Counted from the stretch's first letter, positions 25,068-34,202 are shown. The stretch: DNA of 60,423 nt from an uncultured Eubacterium sp. (GCA_948579355.1 CAPAOV010000018.1:1-60423), one strand, 5' to 3'. The notes: a model not told the origin generated them from the letters alone. A program made the numbers and translations.

Positions 25068-25793
25068 TTACCCGTCTTTTTCTGAATCTTCCTGCAACAA
25101 CAAAACACGTTTCTGCGCATATGCCGCAATCTCTCCGGCGGTATTTCTTCTCGCACCGATATCTTCCGGCGTAAAGGACGGCCCGACATGAATCCCGACT
25201 TCTCCCTGCGGAATCATCCAGCGCCCGATATTATCCAACTTATCCATCTGCAAAAAGACAGGCACAATGCATTGTTTCATACTTGAAATGCCAAGAAAAC
25301 CTCCCTTTTTGAATTTGCGCATCTGAAGATTATGATAACTGCATTCCCCTTCTGGAAACAATACGAGATTACCTGCTTCCAATGCGCTTCTCATCGTCAA
25401 TATGCTATGTTTCAACTCCTGCATCTCCTGCGCGCATCTATCTAAAGGCACACAAGCGATGGAACTTAAATATTTTCTCAACACCGGATATCGCCACAAC
25501 TCCTTAGCAGCGACAAAACTAACCGTTTCCTCAATGGCCGCAATCAAAAAGACAACGTCAAAGAAACAGCGGTGATTAGACACGAGAAGAAACTTCTTAT
25601 GTTTTGGTAGATTCTCGCACCCATATGTGTTTAATGTGATTTTTGCCGAACGGACAATCTTATTACATATCTTTTTACAAATGGAAAAATTGTTATCCAA
25701 ATCATCATTGAGACGCCGATAATTTTTCAGCATTTCAAACACAAGTCTGTAAAAGAGCCTGACCATACGCACGATATCTTTAAATCTTTTCAT
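25068..25793 (-). CDS. plsC: 1-acyl-sn-glycerol-3-phosphate acyltransferase (PlsC family)
   Basis: 241 residues. LPLAT motifs: block I LVSNHRCFFD, which is HX4D with His74 and Asp79; block III LVLFPEGECSYH (the FPEG motif). GAGGTGA precedes the ATG at 25793. Transfers an acyl chain to lysophosphatidic acid at the membrane. It lies between proA and alaS, 17 bp after proA, a context that says nothing further about its substrate. Confidence 0.88.
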   Translation of the reverse strand: MKRFKDIVRMVRLFYRLVFEMLKNYRRLNDDLDNNFSICKKICNKIVRSAKITLNTYGCENLPKHKKFLLVSNHRCFFDVVFLIAAIEETVSFVAAKELWRYPVLRKYLSSIACVPLDRCAQEMQELKHSILTMRSALEAGNLVLFPEGECSYHNLQMRKFKKGGFLGISSMKQCIVPVFLQMDKLDNIGRWMIPQGEVGIHVGPSFTPEDIGARRNTAGEIAAYAQKRVLLLQEDSEKDG

Positions 25794-25810
25794 AAGTCAC
25801 CTCAACTTTA

Positions 25811-27070
25811 CTATCCCCGTATCTGTCCGTCTCCCATAATAATATATTTGGTCGTCGTCAGAGCCAGTAATCCCATCGGCCCCCTTGCATGGAGTTTCTG
25901 GGTACTAATTCCAATTTCCGCACCAAACCCGAACTCAAATCCGTCGGTAAAACGTGTGGAAGCATTGACATAAACGGCAGCGGCGTCTATCTCATTCAGA
26001 AAAGTCATCGCGTTGTGGTAATCGGAAGTTACAATGGCCTCCGAATGACCGGTATTATAATGATTTATATGCTCGATTGCCTCCTCCAGTGAATCAACTA
26101 CTTTCACCGATATAACGGCATCCAGATATTCCTTTCCAAAGTCTTCCTCTGTAGCCTCTTTCATATTGCTATAGCATGCTCTGGCACGTTCATCGCCACG
26201 CAATTCCACCTGATGATTTTCTAATCGCTGCGCAATCAGAGGCAGTATCTTCTCTAATACGGCGCTGTGGATTACGAGTGATTCACAGGCGTTGCAGACG
26301 CCAAGCCGTTGTGTCTTTGCATTTTCAACAATATCCGCTGCCATCTCCCTGTCGGCAGTTTCATCGACGTAAACATGACAGTTTCCGGTACCGGTTTCAA
26401 TGACCGGAACGGTACTCTTTTCCACGACAGTGCGAATCAGTCCGGCGCCGCCGCGCGGAATCAGGACATCCACGTATTCATTCATACGCATAAAACGCTC
26501 TGCCGTCTCATGCGAAGTATCCTCCAGTAATTGAATGCTGTCCATCGGCAGTTTACACGTATTCAGAGCTTCCCGAATCACTTTGACAATCGCTTTGTTC
26601 GAAGAAATAGCATCTTTTCCTCCCCGCAAAATAACGGCATTTCCCGTCTTAAAACACAACCCAAACGCATCCGCCGTAACATTTGGACGCGATTCGTAAA
26701 TGATTCCGATTACGCCCAAAGGCACTCTCTTCTGACCAATCTGCATACCAAGCGGCGTTGTCTTCATGCTCAGTACTTCCCCAACAGGGTCTTCCAACGA
26801 AATAATCTGCCGAATCCCTTCTGCCATTCCCTCAATCCGTTCCTCCGTCAGCGTTAAGCGGTCGATGAGAGATTCTTTCATGCCGCCTAATCTAGCCCGT
26901 TCTACATCCTTTTTATTCGCCTCCAGCAGACTGTGCGCATTGGCAATGAGCGCCTGCGCCACGGCTTCCAATCCTACGTTTTTTTCTGTCACTCCCAAAC
27001 GAAGCATCTCTCTGGACGCCGTTTTTGCATGTTCCCCTATTACAATCAGAGAATCTTCTCTCGTTTCCAT
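25811..27070 (-). CDS. proA: Gamma-glutamyl phosphate reductase
   Basis: 419 residues. Reduces gamma-glutamyl phosphate to glutamate-5-semialdehyde, the second step of proline synthesis. Aldehyde-dehydrogenase fold: RVPLGVIGIIYESRPNVTAD, GNAVILRGGKDAISSN, the catalytic Cys in RLGVCNACESLVIH, and YVNASTRFTDGFEFGFGAEI, all typical ProA signatures. AGGAGG before the ATG at 27070. Four bp after the formyl-THF cyclo-ligase gene, with proB two genes upstream. Confidence 0.96.
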   Translation of the reverse strand: METREDSLIVIGEHAKTASREMLRLGVTEKNVGLEAVAQALIANAHSLLEANKKDVERARLGGMKESLIDRLTLTEERIEGMAEGIRQIISLEDPVGEVLSMKTTPLGMQIGQKRVPLGVIGIIYESRPNVTADAFGLCFKTGNAVILRGGKDAISSNKAIVKVIREALNTCKLPMDSIQLLEDTSHETAERFMRMNEYVDVLIPRGGAGLIRTVVEKSTVPVIETGTGNCHVYVDETADREMAADIVENAKTQRLGVCNACESLVIHSAVLEKILPLIAQRLENHQVELRGDERARACYSNMKEATEEDFGKEYLDAVISVKVVDSLEEAIEHINHYNTGHSEAIVTSDYHNAMTFLNEIDAAAVYVNASTRFTDGFEFGFGAEIGISTQKLHARGPMGLLALTTTKYIIMGDGQIRG

Positions 27071-27073
27071 ATC

Positions 27074-27640
27074 CTACCTCCTATTGATTACAATACTTTG
27101 CGGGCGAATATCCCATTGCCCGCACGGTATCGACTTCACATACTGCACGTCAAAAGCAGCCATTACCGTCATATCAATATATTCCCCATATCTTGCCAGA
27201 TAGCGGTCATAATACCCCCCGCCATAGCCAATGCGGTTTCTCTTATCATCATATGCCGCCCCCGGCATTAACAAAAAAATAAACATATCCTTTGCTTTCT
27301 TTTCCGGTGAAAAACATATGCCGCCTGCTGGTTCCCGTATCCCCTGATATCCCCGTATCAGAGAAGTTTCTTCTTTTACTTCATAAAATTCCATCGTTTT
27401 CTGCGCAGGTTCTGTCTTTGGCAGATACAACCTTTTCCCCATCGCCCAGCACCAACGGTGGAAGCTGTCTGTCAAGACCTCCGAGCGGAAAGAAGAATAT
27501 GACAGGACATCCGTCGCTTTGCGAAAGGAGGGCAACTGCTCTAATTGAGCGGTAATATCCTCAGACCAGCGCTCCCGCAGCGAAGCTTCTATCCCATCCC
27601 GTCTCTTAAGCGCAATTTTACGCAACTGCTCTTTGTCCAT
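27074..27640 (-). CDS. 5-formyltetrahydrofolate cyclo-ligase
   Basis: 188 residues, usual length. Converts 5-formyl-THF to 5,10-methenyl-THF with ATP. N-terminal ALKRRDGIEA region, a central YLPKTEPAQKTMEF with the substrate-binding residues, and the C-terminal signature RNRIGYGGGYYDRYLAR. The start ATG at 27640 overlaps the stop of the DUF896 gene by one base (TAATG), so translation is coupled. Embedded in a proline-synthesis operon. Confidence 0.93.
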   Translation of the reverse strand: MDKEQLRKIALKRRDGIEASLRERWSEDITAQLEQLPSFRKATDVLSYSSFRSEVLTDSFHRWCWAMGKRLYLPKTEPAQKTMEFYEVKEETSLIRGYQGIREPAGGICFSPEKKAKDMFIFLLMPGAAYDDKRNRIGYGGGYYDRYLARYGEYIDMTVMAAFDVQYVKSIPCGQWDIRPQSIVINRR

Positions 27641-27849
27641 TACGGCGTCCTCTTTTTCTGCAATTTGTGAATCGTTCCGTCAGGTTCCTGAATGGACGTA
27701 TTCTCCAATGTCGCCCGCAGATTGTTGCGTACAGCCTGCACATACTCTGCCCGAAGCGCCGTCTGTTCCTCTTTCTCCTCCGGCGTCAGCGTACCCTCTT
27801 TTTTCTTTTTATACAATTCATTGATACGGTGTATCTTTTCTTCCGTCAT
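27640..27849 (-). CDS. DUF896 family small protein (YnzC-like)
   Basis: 69 residues. Matches DUF896: KIHRINELYKKKKEGTLTPE, then EEKEEQTALRAEYVQAVRNN, a two-helix protein of unknown role found across Firmicutes. Placed 12 bp after proB and overlapping the cyclo-ligase start by one base. Confidence 0.88.
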   Translation of the reverse strand: MTEEKIHRINELYKKKKEGTLTPEEKEEQTALRAEYVQAVRNNLRATLENTSIQEPDGTIHKLQKKRTP

Positions 27850-27861
27850 CGTCTGCGCCTC

Positions 27862-28692
27862 CTAACGGTCCAAATAATTTTTCAAATGGAAATGTCTTGT
27901 TTTATGGGCGGTAAAGAGCGTTCCAATCTCCTCGCCCGCCAAAAGCTTATTCAGGTTTTCCATATCTTCACCATTGATGATTATCATATCCGCTCCGGCA
28001 TCATTGGCAATCCCGGCCGCCCCCAGTTTGGAGCTCATCCCTCCGGTTCCCACATCCGACGTCGGCCCTTTCGCCATCTCCAGCATTTCGTCGGTAATCC
28101 GCTCCACCAGAGGTATTAACCTTGCATCTTTATTTCTATTTGGGTCATCGGTATACAATCCATCAATATCGCTGAGCAGTACAAGTAAATCGGCTTTTAC
28201 AATCGCGGAAACAATCGCGGATAAGTAATCATTATCACCAAAATCAATTTCATCCGTTGCCACGGTATCGTTTTCATTGACAATCGGTATAACTCCCATG
28301 TTCAGCAATTCACGAAAAGTGTTCTGGGCATTATGACGACTCGTATCATTGGCGATTGTCACTTTTGTCATGAGAATCTGCGCCGTGTTCTGATTGTATT
28401 CAGAAAATAATTTCTGATACACCGTCATCAGGCGAATCTGCCCTACCGCCGCACAAGCCTGTTTCATGGAGCGCTCCTGCGGACGCTCTTTAAGGCTCAG
28501 CGCCTTTCTTCCCACGCCAATTGCACCCGAGGAAACAACAACGATTTCTTTCCCCTGATTATGTAAGTCCGTCAATATCCTTACAAATTTTTCCATCTTA
28601 ACCAAATCCAGTGCTCCCGTCTCCTCATGTGTCAGCGTAGACGTTCCCACTTTAAAGACGATTCTCTTCTTATCCTTTATCTGTAACCGCAT
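27862..28692 (-). CDS. proB: Glutamate 5-kinase (short form without PUA domain)
   Basis: 276 residues. Phosphorylates glutamate with ATP, the first committed step of proline synthesis. Amino-acid kinase fold: VFKVGTSTLTH, VVVSSGAIGVGRKAL, VNENDTVATDEIDFGDND, and the late GTGGMSSKLGAAGIANDAGA. The C-terminal PUA domain of the longer ProB proteins is absent. The ATG at 28692 lies 23 bp inside the end of the upstream FAD-protein gene, behind AAGGGAG. Confidence 0.95.
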   Translation of the reverse strand: MRLQIKDKKRIVFKVGTSTLTHEETGALDLVKMEKFVRILTDLHNQGKEIVVVSSGAIGVGRKALSLKERPQERSMKQACAAVGQIRLMTVYQKLFSEYNQNTAQILMTKVTIANDTSRHNAQNTFRELLNMGVIPIVNENDTVATDEIDFGDNDYLSAIVSAIVKADLLVLLSDIDGLYTDDPNRNKDARLIPLVERITDEMLEMAKGPTSDVGTGGMSSKLGAAGIANDAGADMIIINGEDMENLNKLLAGEEIGTLFTAHKTRHFHLKNYLDR

Positions 28693-30307
28693 GCGAATCT
28701 CCCTTCTGCGCCTGTATTTTCTCCTGTATTTTTATGGCAACCCGCAATCCGTCCATAGCCGCAGACATAATTCCGCCGGCATAGCCGGCCCCCTCGCCGC
28801 ACGGATATATCCGTTTCCACGTCAGGCTCTCTAAATTTTCATCCCTCTCAATACGAATCGGAGAGGAAGTGCGTGATTCTAAACCAAGGAGCAAAGTATC
28901 CCCGTCATCAAAACCGGCAATCCTCTGCGCAAATTGCTCCATTCCCTCTATCATACCATTAACAATGGATTTTGGCAACGCCTCCCGCAAATTCGCAAAA
29001 CTCCATCTTCCTTTCACACACGGCTGTACCTTTCCGAGCAATGACGTTTTTTGATTGATAACAAAATCTTCATATCTTTGTACCGGTATCCTGCCCTCGC
29101 ATAACGCATACATCTTCCTTTCACAGCGTCTCTGAAATTCCACTCCTGCTAACGGATGTTCACTCCCGAAATCTTCCGGTGAAACCGTAACAACAATGGC
29201 GCTGTTGGCATATCCGGAATCCCGTTTGGCATTGCTCATCCCGTTGACGACAAGCGCCCCCTGCTCTGACGAGGCGTTGACAACATATCCTCCGGGACAC
29301 ATACAGAACGAATACACTCCCCGCCCGTCGGCTGCCTTTGCCGTCAGTTGATAGGAGGAGGCCGGAAGCATACTGTCTACTGTACCATATTGAGACTTAT
29401 CCAAATCGCTCTGGCAATGCTCTACCCGCGCGCCCACAGCAAATGCTTTCTGCGAAATCAAAAATTCCTTTTCCAAAAGAAGAGAAAAAGTATCTCTCGC
29501 ACTGTGACCTATCGCCAGCACAAGACGGTCTGCCGGAAGAAAGCTTTCGTCTCCCCCGCGGGCGGTTACAATACCTGTCAGCCTGCCGTCTTTCCTCTTA
29601 ATATCCGACATGCGGGTATGAAAGAGAAATGTACATCCCAGTCTTTCCATTTCCGTTCTCATCGCTATCATAATTCGTTGTAATACATCCGTGCCAATGT
29701 GGGGTCTGGCGTCGTATAAAATATTTTCGTCTGCGCCAAACCGCACGAAGCTCTCAAGAATAAACCGCTTCTTACCTGTTTTGTCCTTTACTCCGGTATT
29801 CAGTTTCCCATCGGAAAACGTACCTGCGCCCCCCTCCCCAAAAGACACGTTTGACTCGCTGTTCAACACTCCCTCCCGCCAGAATCGCTCGACATCCCTG
29901 ACACGCTCTTCCATCGGCGCCCCTCTCTCAATCAGAAGTGGTCGCAAACCGCATAAGCTCAAATAGTAGGCACAAAAAAAACCCGCCGGGCCGGCTCCGA
30001 CAATGACTACTTTTTCCTCATCCGGCAGCGGATGTATCTTATTCCATAACGAGGGTTCTTTCTCCACACGCGAAAGCCTTGTATTTTTGCGATTCCGTTT
30101 CCAGATACGCTCTTCTCCGGCTACGGAAAAACGAACGGTGTAAGTAACAAAAATATCCGGTTTCTTGCGTGCGTCTATACTCTTTTTCACAATCTCGAGC
30201 CCGATGATTTCCTCTTCCTCTAAATGCAGCGTATGTGCCGCTTTTCGAATCAGGTTTTCCCTTGTCTCCTCGCGATATGGTAATTTGCACTGTGTCAACT
30301 GTAACAT
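28670..30307 (-). CDS. FAD-dependent dehydrogenase (NAD(FAD)-utilising, COG2509-like)
   Basis: 545 residues from the ATG at 30307, which follows GGAGGAAAGT; the frame extends to a TTG at 30331 with no better signal. Dinucleotide-binding motif VVIVGAGPAGFFCAYYLSLCG at about residue 100, preceded by a small N-terminal domain, then EGGAGTFSDGKLNTGV and the C-terminal GEGAGYAGGIMSAAMDGLRV. This is a common conserved oxidoreductase whose substrate is not known. It lies 37 bp after another FAD protein gene and overlaps proB. Confidence 0.88.
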   Translation of the reverse strand: MLQLTQCKLPYREETRENLIRKAAHTLHLEEEEIIGLEIVKKSIDARKKPDIFVTYTVRFSVAGEERIWKRNRKNTRLSRVEKEPSLWNKIHPLPDEEKVVIVGAGPAGFFCAYYLSLCGLRPLLIERGAPMEERVRDVERFWREGVLNSESNVSFGEGGAGTFSDGKLNTGVKDKTGKKRFILESFVRFGADENILYDARPHIGTDVLQRIMIAMRTEMERLGCTFLFHTRMSDIKRKDGRLTGIVTARGGDESFLPADRLVLAIGHSARDTFSLLLEKEFLISQKAFAVGARVEHCQSDLDKSQYGTVDSMLPASSYQLTAKAADGRGVYSFCMCPGGYVVNASSEQGALVVNGMSNAKRDSGYANSAIVVTVSPEDFGSEHPLAGVEFQRRCERKMYALCEGRIPVQRYEDFVINQKTSLLGKVQPCVKGRWSFANLREALPKSIVNGMIEGMEQFAQRIAGFDDGDTLLLGLESRTSSPIRIERDENLESLTWKRIYPCGEGAGYAGGIMSAAMDGLRVAIKIQEKIQAQKGDSHAVTDKG

Positions 30308-30344
30308 ACTTTCCTCCGTTTCCATTCGCAATATGTTCTCTCTC

Positions 30345-31508
30345 CTATGTCAGCCGCCGCTCTATTTCCTCCGCCGCCAGTATAGCGGTAGCCCATGCAA
30401 AATGCAGATTGTAGCCGCCGCATTTACCATCCACATCCAGCAGTTCCCCCAGAACAAACAGATTGGGGATTTCTTTTGCCTCCATCGTATCCGAAGCAAT
30501 CTGCTCCACGTCCACACCTCCGGCAGCAACTTGTGCCCGCTCCAAACCAAACGTACCCGCCACCTCAAAGCGAAAATGCCTGAGACGAGTGTTTTCTCCC
30601 CTCAGAACAGGAATCCATTTTTCTGGTATCAAACCCTGTATGCCTTTCTCTTGCACCCACCGCAGTAATTCCCTGTCCGACAGGTTGGGAACAAAATCAA
30701 TTTCTCCACATACTCTCCTGCCTTGCCCTAAAGCCGTGGCCGCCAACCGGCACAATTGAAAAACAGGAATGCCCGACACGCCATTTTTTACTATCTGAAT
30801 CTCCCCTGTCTCTCTGCCGCACAATTCATTTTCTACAAAAAGGGAAAAAGTTCCCTGTATACGTGTTCCCGCCACCTGTTTCCAAAACTTTCCGCGGCTG
30901 CAAAGTCCGGTCAGTCCGGCATAAATATCACTGACATGAAGCCGCAGCCGTTTTGCCAGTTCATATCCGCTTTCATCACCGCCCGTTTCCCTGCCGGCAG
31001 CGCTTCCCGTCGCCATAACAAGCATCCGGCAGCCTGCTTTTCCCTTATTGGTAACGACTTCAAAATAATCCCCCTGTCTATTTACCTCTTCCACAAAACA
31101 ATCCAACTCAATGTCAATACTGCCGTTTCCGCACGCCTCTTCCAAAGCGCGGACAACCGTACCCGCCTGATTGGTGTGCGGATACACATACCCGTCCCGC
31201 TGTCGGTGGAGAACACCAAAATCCGCAAATAATTCCACGACATGTTCGGGCGTTACACGCTGCAAGATTGGAGATAACCATTCCTTATCACCATAGTAAC
31301 AATCCGTTGACATATGTAAATTGGTAAAATTGCAGCGCCCGTTTCCCGTTGCCGAAAGTTTTTTACCAATTCTGTTATTCTTCTCCAATATAGCAATCCG
31401 AACTTTCGAAGAATACTTTTTTGAGATAATGCCCTGTGCCAATATACCGGCGCATAGCAGTCCGGAAGCTCCGGCTCCTACTATTATCACATCACTGTAT
31501 GTTCTCAT
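30345..31508 (-). CDS. HI0933/BaiN-type flavoprotein oxidoreductase
   Basis: 387 residues. N-terminal FAD motif VIIVGAGASGLLCAGILAQG, the family signature RIGKKLSATGNGRCNFTN (about 47-64), MATGSAAGRETGGDESGYEL, and a C-terminal ELLDVDGKCGGYNLHFAWATA, as in the HI0933 family that includes BaiN, implicated in bile-acid 7-dehydroxylation. Most members have no demonstrated substrate and nothing nearby indicates bile-acid metabolism. First gene of the run through alaS, with its own promoter. Confidence 0.9.
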   Translation of the reverse strand: MRTYSDVIIVGAGASGLLCAGILAQGIISKKYSSKVRIAILEKNNRIGKKLSATGNGRCNFTNLHMSTDCYYGDKEWLSPILQRVTPEHVVELFADFGVLHRQRDGYVYPHTNQAGTVVRALEEACGNGSIDIELDCFVEEVNRQGDYFEVVTNKGKAGCRMLVMATGSAAGRETGGDESGYELAKRLRLHVSDIYAGLTGLCSRGKFWKQVAGTRIQGTFSLFVENELCGRETGEIQIVKNGVSGIPVFQLCRLAATALGQGRRVCGEIDFVPNLSDRELLRWVQEKGIQGLIPEKWIPVLRGENTRLRHFRFEVAGTFGLERAQVAAGGVDVEQIASDTMEAKEIPNLFVLGELLDVDGKCGGYNLHFAWATAILAAEEIERRLT

Positions 31509-31540
31509 TCTCTCTCCTTAACATCTTTTGTCTATTTCTC

Positions 31541-31568
31541 ATTATACCTTAACTCGAGAAGTTTTCAA
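31541..31568 (-). promoter_or_regulatory. Sigma-A promoter of the HI0933-to-alaS operon
   Basis: Minus strand: TTGAAA (31563-31568), 16-bp spacer, TATAAT (31541-31546), 32 bp before the start at 31508. The -35 box lies inside the end of the BofC-like gene. Confidence 0.65.
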
Positions 31569-32145
31569 GAATAGAATAGAGTTCTTTTTCATTTTTTATG
31601 ACAAGACCTTTGCGCAGAGACTTGCAATCTTCCTCTGTGAGATTTTCTTCCTGTATGCCTGTTTTTTCGTATAGTTCCCTGCCATCCCTGCTATAAATTG
31701 CCACCTCGCCATCTAACAGTTTCAGCTTAAATCCCTCCTGTTTTTTCACCGAATAAGTGTTGCGGACAACAATCTGTTCTCCGGAAAAGGCCTGCAAGGA
31801 TATGTTAATCAATCCATCCTGCTCTTCCTTTTTTGACATCGTCGCCAATTCTTCTACCAGATGGTCTTCCAACTGGCCGCGATTCATCCCAATATACTCG
31901 GGAGGCATTATTGTCTCTTCCCTTGTCGTCTTCTTTGTTTCCCGATTATACTTTTCCACGACATATTTCGTAGTCTGGGAAATTGTCTGTTCTTTTTTTA
32001 TTCCGGTCTGTGTACTCTCCCGAACAGGCGTATCGTTTTCCTGCTCCCCGTTTCTTTCTGAGTAACGGTAACTGGCATAACACATAAGAGAGAGTGCTAA
32101 AAAACCAACAAAAAAGCTGCATATCACACCATATCTGCGTTTCAT
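31549..32145 (-). CDS. BofC C-terminal domain-like membrane-anchored protein
   Basis: 198 residues from the ATG at 32145, which follows GGAGGTAAGT. One N-terminal membrane helix (about 5-25), a polar linker, then a C-terminal domain with LKLLDGEVAIYSRDGRELYE, ending GLVIKNEKELYSILENFSS. This resembles the C-terminal domain of BofC, which in Bacillus regulates the SpoIVB protease across the forespore membranes. The match is from memory and the N-terminal half is not recognised. In a spore former the idea is reasonable, but no spoIVB is nearby. Confidence 0.6.
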   Translation of the reverse strand: MKRRYGVICSFFVGFLALSLMCYASYRYSERNGEQENDTPVRESTQTGIKKEQTISQTTKYVVEKYNRETKKTTREETIMPPEYIGMNRGQLEDHLVEELATMSKKEEQDGLINISLQAFSGEQIVVRNTYSVKKQEGFKLKLLDGEVAIYSRDGRELYEKTGIQEENLTEEDCKSLRKGLVIKNEKELYSILENFSS

Positions 32146-32212
32146 ACTTACCTCCATTACGGATACTTTTTCTATAAGTATTGTCCTTTTGCAGCCATTT
32201 ATACAAAGACAA

Positions 32213-32239
32213 AAGGGGCGACTATATCGTCTGCCCCTT
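32213..32239 (-). terminator. Terminator of the NlpC/P60 gene
   Basis: AAGGGGCGAC (32213-32222) pairs with GTC-T-GCCCCTT (32229-32239), ten bp with one bulge, followed on the minus strand by TTTTGTCTTT. Confidence 0.75.
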
Positions 32240-32266
32240 AATATTTTCTATATGATTAGGAAAAAC

Positions 32267-33454
32267 TTAATTCATCACGCGTCCAATCTTGACCGGATGA
32301 CGGTAATAAGCTGTGCTGATTTTAATACCATCTCTCGGGTTACTTGCATGGATTACCATACCGCCGCCGATATACATGGCAACATGGTTGATTCGGCTTC
32401 CGTTACTATAGAAGAACAAATCTCCCGGTTTTGGAGAAGAAACCGTCCTTGTGCATCCCGCCTGCGCCGCTGCATTATGCGGCAGGGAATGACCGTATTT
32501 GGCATACAAACTCATCGTAAATCCAGAGCAGTCTGTTCCGCTCGTTAAGCTTGCGCCTCCCCATACATAACGATTGCCCAAAAACTGTTTCGCATATTCT
32601 ACAATAGAAGCCTGACTCGAGGATACGCCGTTCGACGCTTTCACTGTGCTTACTTTTGCTGCGCGTTTCAACGTATACTGCTCTTTTACAAACTCTTTTG
32701 CCACAAAGGCATAATCATCATCCACATAAATACAGATAAAATCTTTTAACGACTGCTGCATTCCTTCATAGCCGCCGGCTCTTTCGATTGCTTCATTGGA
32801 AATCTTTTGTTTCTTTACTATTTTTTTCACATAATCCAAAGTAACATCTTTTTCCTTAATTGTAAACTCTTCCCCCTCTGACACTACCGAATAAATCGGC
32901 GCTGTCGTAGATGGAAGGGCCCGTACGCGAAGAGAATCCGTCTGAATTTCCACACATTCCCTGCCTACTTTCTGCGCCAGAGCTTCCGCCTTGGCATCGG
33001 TTGTCATATAAGAAGCTTTTACATATCCTTTTACTTTGCCCGATACGATTTTAGCCCATCCCTTTTTGATGGAATAAATATGACATCCGGCATTTTTCGT
33101 CATTTTACCAACAATTTTACCGCTCTCCGATGGCTTTTTGCGCACATTCAGATACGTGTCTACCTTATTCGCAATACCTAAACGGTCGTAATTCAAATTT
33201 AACTGTACGTGAGTATCCGTTTCCTGTTCCGGCTGTGACGCCGCTGTTGGTGCAGCCTCTGCTCCGGCGGCCGCCGCTGCTTCTTTTTCCGGCTGCAGCG
33301 TTCCTTTTGCCATATTATTGCAATACTGTTCTAAAAGAACACTGGCCCCCTCCACTTGCTCTTCAACTGCTACCGCCTCTGCTCCGGCAGTAATTTCCAG
33401 CATTAATCCCATAATAATTACAAGTGCACCTAGCTTCTTCCCTTTGTTCATCAT
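32267..33454 (-). CDS. Secreted NlpC/P60 peptidoglycan endopeptidase with two SH3-like domains
   Basis: 395 residues. Signal peptide about 1-28, then a low-complexity Ala/Glu-rich linker (55-75), two SH3b-like domains (about 88-150, YLNVRKKPSESGKIVGKM and GWAKIVSGKVKGYVKASY; and 165-255, LRVRALPSTTAPIYSVVSEG), and the C-terminal NlpC/P60 domain. Catalytic Cys309 in GTDCSGFTMSLYAKYG, His357 in HVAMYIGGG, third residue His369. It cuts gamma-D-Glu-diamino acid bonds in cell-wall stem peptides outside the cell. Its promoter carries WalR-like boxes. Confidence 0.93.
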   Translation of the reverse strand: MMNKGKKLGALVIIMGLMLEITAGAEAVAVEEQVEGASVLLEQYCNNMAKGTLQPEKEAAAAAGAEAAPTAASQPEQETDTHVQLNLNYDRLGIANKVDTYLNVRKKPSESGKIVGKMTKNAGCHIYSIKKGWAKIVSGKVKGYVKASYMTTDAKAEALAQKVGRECVEIQTDSLRVRALPSTTAPIYSVVSEGEEFTIKEKDVTLDYVKKIVKKQKISNEAIERAGGYEGMQQSLKDFICIYVDDDYAFVAKEFVKEQYTLKRAAKVSTVKASNGVSSSQASIVEYAKQFLGNRYVWGGASLTSGTDCSGFTMSLYAKYGHSLPHNAAAQAGCTRTVSSPKPGDLFFYSNGSRINHVAMYIGGGMVIHASNPRDGIKISTAYYRHPVKIGRVMN

Positions 33455-33470
33455 ATTCCTACCTTCTTCT

Positions 33471-33498
33471 TTAACAAAATTGTTACAAAATTGTTACA
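33471..33498 (-). promoter_or_regulatory. Three tandem WalR-like half sites in the NlpC/P60 leader
   Basis: Read on the minus strand: TGTAAC-AATTT-TGTAAC-AATTT-TGTTAA. Each adjacent pair fits the established WalR (YycF) pattern TGTWAH-N5-TGTWAH. They lie just after the predicted start of transcription, so binding there would be expected to repress, unless another promoter is used. Confidence 0.6.
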
Positions 33499-33508
33499 TT
33501 TGTTAAGA

Positions 33509-33537
33509 ATTATAGCAACATTTTCTTCATCTGTCAA
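33509..33537 (-). promoter_or_regulatory. Sigma-A promoter of the NlpC/P60 gene
   Basis: Minus strand: TTGACA (33532-33537), 17-bp spacer, TATAAT (33509-33514); both hexamers perfect. Confidence 0.85.
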
Positions 33538-33546
33538 CCATTCTTT

Positions 33547-34188
33547 CTATCCAATCATTTCCTGAATTTCTTCCAGCTCCATACGAACCATCAAAAAGAT
33601 TTCGATTAGACGCGGATTAAAGATACCGCATTTGCCATCTACAATCATGTCAAACGCCTCTTCTTTACTGTACGCCGGTTTATAAATGCGCTCGCTAATC
33701 AGAGCATCATACGCGTCCGCAAGACCAACTACCTGTGCTGAAATCGGTATCTCATCCTTTTTTAAGCCAATCGGATAACCCTCTCCGTCAAACCGCTCGT
33801 GATGATACATACATACTTCTGCGCAGCATTGGAAAAGAGAATAATCTTCATCTTCCTCCGACATTGTCTTTAAGACATGCTCAAAAATATGACGGCCCTT
33901 TCTCGTGTGATTATTGACAATTTGAATTTCATCAAAAGTAAGCCGGCTCGGTTTTTGTAAAATCCGGTCGGGTACTGCTATTTTTCCCATGTCGTGGAGC
34001 ATGGCGGCGAACGCAATTTCCTCGCACCGTTTCTCTGTCAGATGATATTCCGGACAATATTGCATTACTTTTTCCAATAATACCTCGGTAAGACGACGTA
34101 CCTTTTCACAATGATGCTCTGCCGAAAAATCTCTGTTTTCAATAATTGAAATCATGTATTCAATCAATAATTCATTTCCTTTGGCCAT
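33547..34188 (-). CDS. HD-GYP domain protein
   Basis: 213 residues, a bare HD-GYP domain without receiver or sensor. Metal-binding MLHDMGKIAVPD (His65-Asp66) and the GYP motif in HHERFDGEGYPIGLKKDEIP, then LADAYDALIS. Family activity: hydrolysis of cyclic di-GMP (some members act on other cyclic dinucleotides). Fourteen bp after the FapA-like gene and presumably in the same transcript, which suggests a shared signalling or surface role. Confidence 0.88.
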   Translation of the reverse strand: MAKGNELLIEYMISIIENRDFSAEHHCEKVRRLTEVLLEKVMQYCPEYHLTEKRCEEIAFAAMLHDMGKIAVPDRILQKPSRLTFDEIQIVNNHTRKGRHIFEHVLKTMSEEDEDYSLFQCCAEVCMYHHERFDGEGYPIGLKKDEIPISAQVVGLADAYDALISERIYKPAYSKEEAFDMIVDGKCGIFNPRLIEIFLMVRMELEEIQEMIG

Positions 34189-34202
34189 ATTGGTTCATCT
34201 CC

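Noticed and set aside
30345..31508. Bile-acid (bai) pathway gene
   Set aside because: The HI0933 family includes BaiN, but most members are of unknown function and no other bai gene is near.
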